The notes under the pieces: generated by a model | Database searches by the model: none | What the model was told of the DNA's origin: nothing | The model's input: the letters and a program-made list of their open reading frames with translations, nothing else | NCBI GenBank assembly: GCA_028727105.1 | Contig: JAQYOU010000157.1 | Coordinates: forward strand, 1-38,033 | From: a bacterium | Lineage (GTDB): Bacteria > Bacillota > Clostridia > Lachnospirales > Lachnospiraceae | Length of the DNA stretch: 38,033 nt | Reading direction: 5' to 3' | Position numbers and translations under genes: made by a program | Shown: positions 33,681 through 38,033 of the stretch, piece after piece | Layout: every line of letters starts with the position of its first letter | How positions within the stretch are numbered: position 1 is the first letter of the stretch

Positions 33681-34223
33681 ATGAAAATTTTTTTACTGGA
33701 TGACGACAGAAGATCAATTGCACAAATGGAAGCATACATACAGGAATATGCAGAGAAAATGAGCGTTTCGATGCAGTCTCAGGGCTTTTCGGATCCGGAA
33801 GCTTTTCTGAAGGCCTGTGAAGAGAACGAGGAGAAGCCGTATCTGGTCATTCTGCAGGTGGGGATGGAAAAGATGTCAGGTATCGTTGCAACAGAGTCCC
33901 ATACGATCCAGGTTCGTGCAGAGCACAGAAAAGTGAGTATACATACATCGGATATCCTTTATGCGGAATCCATCGGACACAATGTGTGGATCTACACCAA
34001 AGAGGGCGCATATAAGACGTCGTTGACCATGGCGAAGCTGACGAAGGCTTTGCAGGAGGAGCGATCCTTCCTTGGCTGTGGACGGAGCTATCTTGTGAAC
34101 ATGGCTTACATCAGCCATATGGAAAACGAAGTGATCGTCATGTCGGAAAAATCCAGGATTCCAATCCCGGTGCGCCTCAGAAAGAACGTTGCGGAAAAAT
34201 ACCGGGAATATTGCAGCGGGTGA
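33681..34223 (+). CDS. LytTR DNA-binding regulator with internally shortened, probably phosphorylation-dead receiver, 180 aa
   Basis: The C-terminal ~105 residues (about 74-180) are a complete LytTR domain: SIHTSDILYAESIGHNVWIYT, SLTMAKLTKALQE, FLGCGRSYLVNMAYISHM and PIPVRLRKNVAEKY. The N terminus starts like a receiver (KIFLLDDDRRSIAQMEAYIQ, with acidic pocket residues 7-9), but only about 70 residues are present instead of ~115. The phosphorylation-site block reads LVILQVGMEKMSG, with Gln where the family has Asp, and then jumps straight to LytTR. Helices alpha3 to alpha5 are therefore missing. A phosphorylation-independent regulator or an eroded response regulator is likely. No histidine kinase gene is next to it. 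It lies between surface-protein genes that it may control. Confidence 0.8.
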   Translation: MKIFLLDDDRRSIAQMEAYIQEYAEKMSVSMQSQGFSDPEAFLKACEENEEKPYLVILQVGMEKMSGIVATESHTIQVRAEHRKVSIHTSDILYAESIGHNVWIYTKEGAYKTSLTMAKLTKALQEERSFLGCGRSYLVNMAYISHMENEVIVMSEKSRIPIPVRLRKNVAEKYREYCSG

Positions 34224-34276
34224 AATGAAACAATGACAATCTGAAATCAAAGCAGTTTACGCGTGGAGGTGATCAG

Positions 34277-35164
34277 ATGAGAAAACGGATCAGACAGGCG
34301 GCAGCATGGCTTGTAGTATGTTGTCTTGTGCTCCTGGGAAATATGACAGGAACCGATGCAAAGGTCGTACATGGTCAGGCAGCCGGCAAGGCAGTAGAAG
34401 AAAATGATCAAATGGTGATCGATTACTCAAACGTTGACAAAGGGTATGTCATGGTGAAGTATAAGGAGGCAACGAAGGTAAAATTAAAGGCGCAGGTCGC
34501 CTGTCCTACCGGCGTGACCTACACCTACAACCTGTCCCCGCAGCAGTGGTCTACCTTTCCTTTGTCAGAGGGCAACGGTCAGTATAAGGTGACGGTGTTT
34601 ACAAACATTTCCGGAATCCGGTATGCGACGGCCGGTTCTGCAACCATTTCGGTGAAGCTGAAGGATTCGCTGTCACCGTTTTTGATGGCAAATCAGTTCG
34701 TGGACTACTCGGCGAATACGAAATGCGTGAGACAGGCCGCAACGCTTTGCAGGAAGACGTCCGGAGATATGAACAAGGTGAAAAAGGTCTATAACTGGGT
34801 CATCAAGTATTTTAGCTACGATAAGAAAAAGGCCCGGACGGTCCAAAGCGGATATCTGCCGGATCTGAATGCGGTCTACAAATCAAAGAAGGGCATTTGC
34901 TTTGATTATGCGGCGACCATGACCGCCATGCTCCGCAGTCAGGATATTCCTACCAAGATGGTCTTCGGTTACGCAGGATCTGCTTACCATGCATGGATCA
35001 GTGTGTATTCCGAAAAGGACGGCTGGCTGGACAACGTGATCTACTTTGATGGAAAGGACTGGAATCTGATGGATCCTACCTTTGCTTCTTCTTCGAATTC
35101 CAGCGATTCCGTGATGAAATTTATCGGAGACGGCAAGAATTATAAGCAGAAATATGCATATTAG
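34277..35164 (+). CDS. Secreted transglutaminase-like (cysteine protease fold) protein, 295 aa
   Basis: A signal peptide of about 28 residues is present (AAAWLVVCCLVLLGNMTG). Residues about 40-125 form a beta-rich domain. The transglutaminase core (PF01841) follows: VYNWVIKYFSYDKKKARTVQ, then GICFDYAATMTAMLRSQDI with the catalytic Cys (about 208), AYHAWISVY with His (about 238) and WNLMDPTFA with Asp (about 265). The complete Cys-His-Asp triad suggests an active enzyme that cross-links or cleaves proteins outside the cell. The start has an excellent GGAGGTGATC site. Position after the sortase and surface-protein genes suggests surface-protein modification. Confidence 0.88.
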   Translation: MRKRIRQAAAWLVVCCLVLLGNMTGTDAKVVHGQAAGKAVEENDQMVIDYSNVDKGYVMVKYKEATKVKLKAQVACPTGVTYTYNLSPQQWSTFPLSEGNGQYKVTVFTNISGIRYATAGSATISVKLKDSLSPFLMANQFVDYSANTKCVRQAATLCRKTSGDMNKVKKVYNWVIKYFSYDKKKARTVQSGYLPDLNAVYKSKKGICFDYAATMTAMLRSQDIPTKMVFGYAGSAYHAWISVYSEKDGWLDNVIYFDGKDWNLMDPTFASSSNSSDSVMKFIGDGKNYKQKYAY

Positions 35165-35182
35165 TGAAATAGGAGTCAATGA

Positions 35183-35216
35183 GACAGACTTGTGGAAGCT
35201 TCACAGGTCTGTTTTC
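35183..35216 (+). terminator. Terminator after the transglutaminase-like gene
   Basis: ACAGACTTGTG (35184-35194) pairs with CACAGGTCTGT (35202-35212) with one G-U around GAAGCTT, followed by a short TTTT tail. Confidence 0.7.
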
Positions 35217-35241
35217 AAAATAAAAAAGAGGACAAAGAACG

Positions 35242-36288
35242 ATGAAAAAAATGAACTTATCCAATGATTATCTGTCTGCATTCTGTCTGCAGATCTCCCT
35301 GCTGCTCCACGCGGGAATCTCCATTGGAGACGGCTTACATATGCTGTCGGAGGATGAAGAGGATCCCCGGGCAAAGGAGATCCTGATCGCCATGAGCGAG
35401 CAGGTGGATGACGGCTATCAGATTTCGGAGGCCATGGAACAGAGCGGCTGCTTTCCGGATTATGTGGTTTTTATGACGAGGACCGGAGAGGAGACCGGAC
35501 GTACAGAGTCTGCCTTCAAGGCGCTTTCCGATTATTATGAGGATCAGAGAAAGCTTTCGGACCGGATCCGCAGTGCGCTGCTTTATCCGGTGATCCTTTT
35601 GATACTCATGCTGTTGATCATTGGCGTGCTTTTGATCCGTGTACTGCCAATCTTTCACACGGTTTACAGGCAGCTGGGAGGAAGCATGACCGGTATCGGA
35701 GCGGGACTGCTCCAGCTGGGAAATGTGCTTCGCGCTGCGCTTCCTGTAATCGGTGTGGTGATGGGTGCAGTGGTTTTGCTGGTGCTGGTTTTCTATTTTT
35801 CGGATTCTCTGCGGGCAAAGCTGACCGGATCTTTGAAACGGCGGTTTGGTGACCGGGGCATCTTAAGAAAGATCGGTATGGCGCGGTTTGCATCGGCGCT
35901 TTCCATGGGTATGATGAGCGGACTTGCCATTGAGGATGCCATGCGCACGGCTATGAGCTTTCATGAGGAGTCGGAGAAGGTGAAGGCCGGCTATGAGAAA
36001 TGTCTGGATTGCCTGGAACAGGGGGAGCCTTTGGCGGATTCCCTGAAAAATGCAGAGGTATTTCCGTCCCTGTACTGTCGGATGCTTTCCCTTGGTATCA
36101 AGAGTGGTGCGGGGGATGACATCATGGCTGAGATCGCACGGAGACTGGAGGATGACGCGACCCGTTCCATTGACGGGGCGGTAGGACGGATCGAGCCTAC
36201 CATCGTGATCGTGACTTCGATCCTGGTAGGTGTGATCCTGCTTTCGGTGATGATCCCGCTGATGAACATTATGGCTTCAATCGGATAG
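35242..36288 (+). CDS. GspF/PilC-type inner-membrane platform protein, 348 aa
   Basis: A type II secretion/type IV pilus F protein. It carries the two repeated GspF domains: FCLQISLLLHAGISIGDGL with MLSEDE (about 12-40), and RFASALSMGMMSGLAIEDAM (about 214-234). Membrane helices are at about 112-135 (LYPVILLILMLLIIGVLLI), 165-190 (VIGVVMGAVVLLVLVFYF) and the C terminus (PTIVIVTSILVGVILLSVMIPL). The family normally works with a GspE-type ATPase and pilins; the ATPase is not in the window. It starts 25 bases after a terminator and is the first gene of the cluster visible here. The following small proteins look like minor pilins. Confidence 0.92.
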   Translation: MKKMNLSNDYLSAFCLQISLLLHAGISIGDGLHMLSEDEEDPRAKEILIAMSEQVDDGYQISEAMEQSGCFPDYVVFMTRTGEETGRTESAFKALSDYYEDQRKLSDRIRSALLYPVILLILMLLIIGVLLIRVLPIFHTVYRQLGGSMTGIGAGLLQLGNVLRAALPVIGVVMGAVVLLVLVFYFSDSLRAKLTGSLKRRFGDRGILRKIGMARFASALSMGMMSGLAIEDAMRTAMSFHEESEKVKAGYEKCLDCLEQGEPLADSLKNAEVFPSLYCRMLSLGIKSGAGDDIMAEIARRLEDDATRSIDGAVGRIEPTIVIVTSILVGVILLSVMIPLMNIMASIG

Positions 36289-36300
36289 GATGTGAGAAAA

Positions 36301-36642
36301 ATGGGATTGAGAAATCATGTGCAGAGGAAGCTGTTGACACTCATGCGCTGCCTGGCTATGCCGGTGCTGATGATGGCGGCGGTCTTCATCCTGCTGATCA
36401 GCGCGGGAAATGTGAACGAGCGTCAGCAGGCGGAGAGCTTAAAGCAGATGGAGGATACCATTCACAAGGCGGTGTTAAACTGCTATGCCATCGAGGGGTG
36501 CTATCCGGCCACCATCGAATATGTGGAAGAATACTATGGTCTGCAGATCGACCATGAAAAATATGATGTATTTTACGAGGTTTTTGCACAGAATCTTATG
36601 CCGGAAGTGACCGTTTTGGAAAAGAACACGGGACTTGAGTGA
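36301..36642 (+). CDS. Small pilin-like or pilus-associated membrane protein, 113 aa
   Basis: A short basic N terminus is followed by one hydrophobic helix (AMPVLMMAAVFILLISAG, about 17-34) and a soluble part of about 75 residues with two cysteines (NCYAIEGCYPATIEYVEEYYG). The Glu/Tyr-rich C-terminal part (YPATIEYVEEYYG) resembles pilin-like proteins of lachnospiral pilus clusters. There is no clear prepilin peptidase site. ATG 36301 has AGGA about 10 bases upstream; GTG 36292 is an alternative. It lies 12 bases after gspF. Confidence 0.6.
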   Translation: MGLRNHVQRKLLTLMRCLAMPVLMMAAVFILLISAGNVNERQQAESLKQMEDTIHKAVLNCYAIEGCYPATIEYVEEYYGLQIDHEKYDVFYEVFAQNLMPEVTVLEKNTGLE

Positions 36643-36701
36643 TACAGTTTTTTAGGGATGCGGGTCTGTAAGAAGAGAGACCCGGAATAAAGGATCAGAT
36701 T

Positions 36702-37232
36702 ATGAGAAAAGAGACAACAGCGCATCATATGGATGGTGTGTACGTGCTTTTGCTGTTTGCGGTGTTTGCAGGATGCATTCTGCTGGTTCTGCTGTTTGGC
36801 GCTTCCGCCTATGAAAAGCTGGTGGAGCGGGACCAGGCGGCTTACGACAGCCGCACGGGCGTGCAGTATCTGGCGGCAAAGGTGCGCCACAGTGACAGCG
36901 CGGATCATATTTTTGTGGGCAGCTTTTCGGATCGGACAGACGCAGATGCAGACGAGATCGACACCCTGTATCTGCAGTTTGTGGGAGAAGAGGGAGAGGT
37001 GCCCGGTTATTACACAAAGATCTATTATTATGACGGATATATCAGGGAGGTACTCTGTGAGGAGAACGGTGGTCTTGCGCCGGAGGACGGAAACGAGATC
37101 CTGGCTTCTCAGGGACTTCGGATCGAAAGAGACGGGGATCTTCTTTCCTTTGCCGTGACTAATGAAGACGGCAGAGAGAGTACCCTGAATATCGCAGTGC
37201 GAAGCGGAGGGGAAGAATATGGACAGAAATGA
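36702..37232 (+). CDS. DUF4860-family pilus-cluster protein, 176 aa
   Basis: One N-terminal membrane helix is present (VYVLLLFAVFAGCILLVLLFG, about 12-32), then the DUF4860 pattern: AYEKLVERDQAAYDSRTGVQYLA, KVRHSDSADHIFVG, DTLYLQF, YTKIYYYDGYIREVLCEENG, and a final RESTLNIAVRSGG. DUF4860 proteins are found in Clostridia beside GspF and pilin genes; their role is unknown but a minor pseudopilin-like subunit fits. The stop overlaps the next start. Confidence 0.8.
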   Translation: MRKETTAHHMDGVYVLLLFAVFAGCILLVLLFGASAYEKLVERDQAAYDSRTGVQYLAAKVRHSDSADHIFVGSFSDRTDADADEIDTLYLQFVGEEGEVPGYYTKIYYYDGYIREVLCEENGGLAPEDGNEILASQGLRIERDGDLLSFAVTNEDGRESTLNIAVRSGGEEYGQK

Positions 37233-37653
37233 GAGTAAGGCGCCCCTTGTGCTGATGGAACAGGTCATCATGGTGCTGGTGTTTGCGCTGGTGGCGGCCC
37301 TTTGCATTCAGGCCTTCGTGCTGGCGCGGACGCTTTCCGTGCGGATGACGGACCGGGATCGGGCGATGAATGTCAGCCAGACACTGGCGGAGACGGTGAA
37401 GGCCTGCGGTGGTGATACGGAGGAAGTCAGGGAAAAGCTGGGCGGCGAAACGGATGGAGAGCGGCTGTTGTTTTTCTATGACGGTGAATGGAAGGCTTCG
37501 GATCAGGCGGATGCGTCTTTTCTGATGGTGTTTGAGAAGGAAGAGGGAACGGGCTTTTGCAAAAATGGAAGGATCACGGTTTCGGATGCTTCCGGAGAGC
37601 AGGAGATCTCATCTTTACATATTGCATGGCAGGGGGAGAAGGCGGATGAATAA
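37219..37653 (+). CDS. Prepilin-like membrane protein, 144 aa
   Basis: After a polar 10-residue leader, a hydrophobic helix (LVLMEQVIMVLVFALVAALCIQAF, about 10-33) contains Glu just inside it, as in type IV pilin-like proteins where Glu5 follows the cleavage point. The soluble part (RAMNVSQTLAETVKACGGD, GERLLFFYDGEWKASD) resembles the minor pilins of Lachnospiraceae clusters. No exact G-F cleavage site is visible. It overlaps the DUF4860 gene by 14 bases and the next gene by 8 bases, so the cluster is tightly coupled. Confidence 0.6.
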   Translation: MDRNESKAPLVLMEQVIMVLVFALVAALCIQAFVLARTLSVRMTDRDRAMNVSQTLAETVKACGGDTEEVREKLGGETDGERLLFFYDGEWKASDQADASFLMVFEKEEGTGFCKNGRITVSDASGEQEISSLHIAWQGEKADE

Positions 37654-38033
37654 AAAAACAACGATCCCGGCTCCGGTGGGAGGCAGTTCACTCCTGGTGA
37701 TCTTTGCCGTGCTTTGTTTTGCGGTGTTTTCCATGCTGGTGCTGGCGACGGTGAAGGCGGACGAGCGGCTGGCAGATGCAAGCTATGCTGCGGTGATGGA
37801 TTATTACGAGGCGGACTGTGAGGCGGAGCGCATACTGGGTAAGCTCCGGGCGGGCGTCGTGACGGCCGGCGTTACACAGGACGGAAATGTGTATTCGTAT
37901 GAGTGCCCGGTGAATGATACCCAGCGCCTGAGCGTGGTGGTGGAAGTGACAGGCGAAGACTATGAGGTGCGCCAGTGGAAGCTGAAGGAAACGGTGCAGT
38001 GGCAGCCGGAGGAATACATAAACCTGTTGGACG
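37646..38033 (+). CDS. Pilin-like membrane protein, 3' end beyond the window
   Basis: ATG 37646 overlaps the previous stop and is preceded by a strong AGGGGGAGAAGG site. The visible ~129 codons encode a short leader (PAPVGGSSLLVIFAVLCFAV), one hydrophobic helix (about 14-34) and a soluble part (DASYAAVMDYYEADCEAERI, then NVYSYECPVNDTQRLSVVVE). The Gly-Gly-Ser-Ser before the helix could be near a prepilin processing site. The frame is still open at the right edge, so the gene is incomplete. Confidence 0.65.
   Translation, partial: MNKKTTIPAPVGGSSLLVIFAVLCFAVFSMLVLATVKADERLADASYAAVMDYYEADCEAERILGKLRAGVVTAGVTQDGNVYSYECPVNDTQRLSVVVEVTGEDYEVRQWKLKETVQWQPEEYINLLD

Overview
The window looks like a Gram-positive anaerobe of the Clostridia, most likely Lachnospiraceae. 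Strong AGGAGG-type ribosome sites, a class B sortase with a surface substrate, a DUF4860/GspF pilus cluster of the lachnospiral type and clostridial-style large serine recombinases all point that way. This is inference from gene content; there is no rRNA or marker gene in the window.

Two parts differ in base composition and gene type. Positions 1 to about 16,480 are an AT-rich accessory island built from mobile-element pieces. It begins with a 5'-truncated ABC-2-type permease fragment (minus strand) and the decayed C-terminal half of a large serine recombinase. Next comes a tight, apparently single-promoter operon (1735-7154): a Cro/CI-type regulator, a glycine-zipper/winged-helix protein, a class V PLP enzyme, an OB-fold protein resembling a class II aminoacyl-tRNA synthetase, a protein that appears to fuse a PvcA/Dit1-type isocyanide synthase to a GNAT acyltransferase, and a small tautomerase-like protein. 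I know of no described system with this composition, and it is the best candidate here for something new, probably making or attaching a small isonitrile-type or amino-acid-derived product. It is followed by a broken rlmD/rumA tail, a three-gene Lamassu/ABC-three-component defence system (Cap4-type nuclease, middle protein, Rad50-like ATPase with zinc hook), a small HTH protein with a YhcG/DUF1016 nuclease, a nonsense-interrupted gene and an intact large serine recombinase at the right edge.

From about 16,560 onward the DNA is more GC-rich and looks like resident chromosome. After an aminotransferase gene with a clear terminator comes a roughly 9.5-kb surface-polymer operon (17964-27505): membrane protein, processive GT2 synthase, bactofilin-like protein, AlgX/DHHW-like protein, VTC domain protein, DUF4956 protein, CotH kinase, a putative glycosidase-like protein and WecB epimerase. 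WecB suggests that UDP-ManNAc feeds the polymer.

Next is a sortase and surface-protein locus (27623-35164): a large repeat protein with an NPLTG sorting signal, a convergent class B sortase, a secreted Cys/His-repeat protein sharing a repeated domain with the first, a LytTR regulator that has lost much of its receiver, and a secreted transglutaminase-like protein. The right end (35242-38033) is part of a type II secretion/type IV pilus-like cluster (GspF and four small membrane or pilin-like proteins), cut by the window edge.

Functional calls rest on motif recognition by eye. No database search or structure prediction was run.
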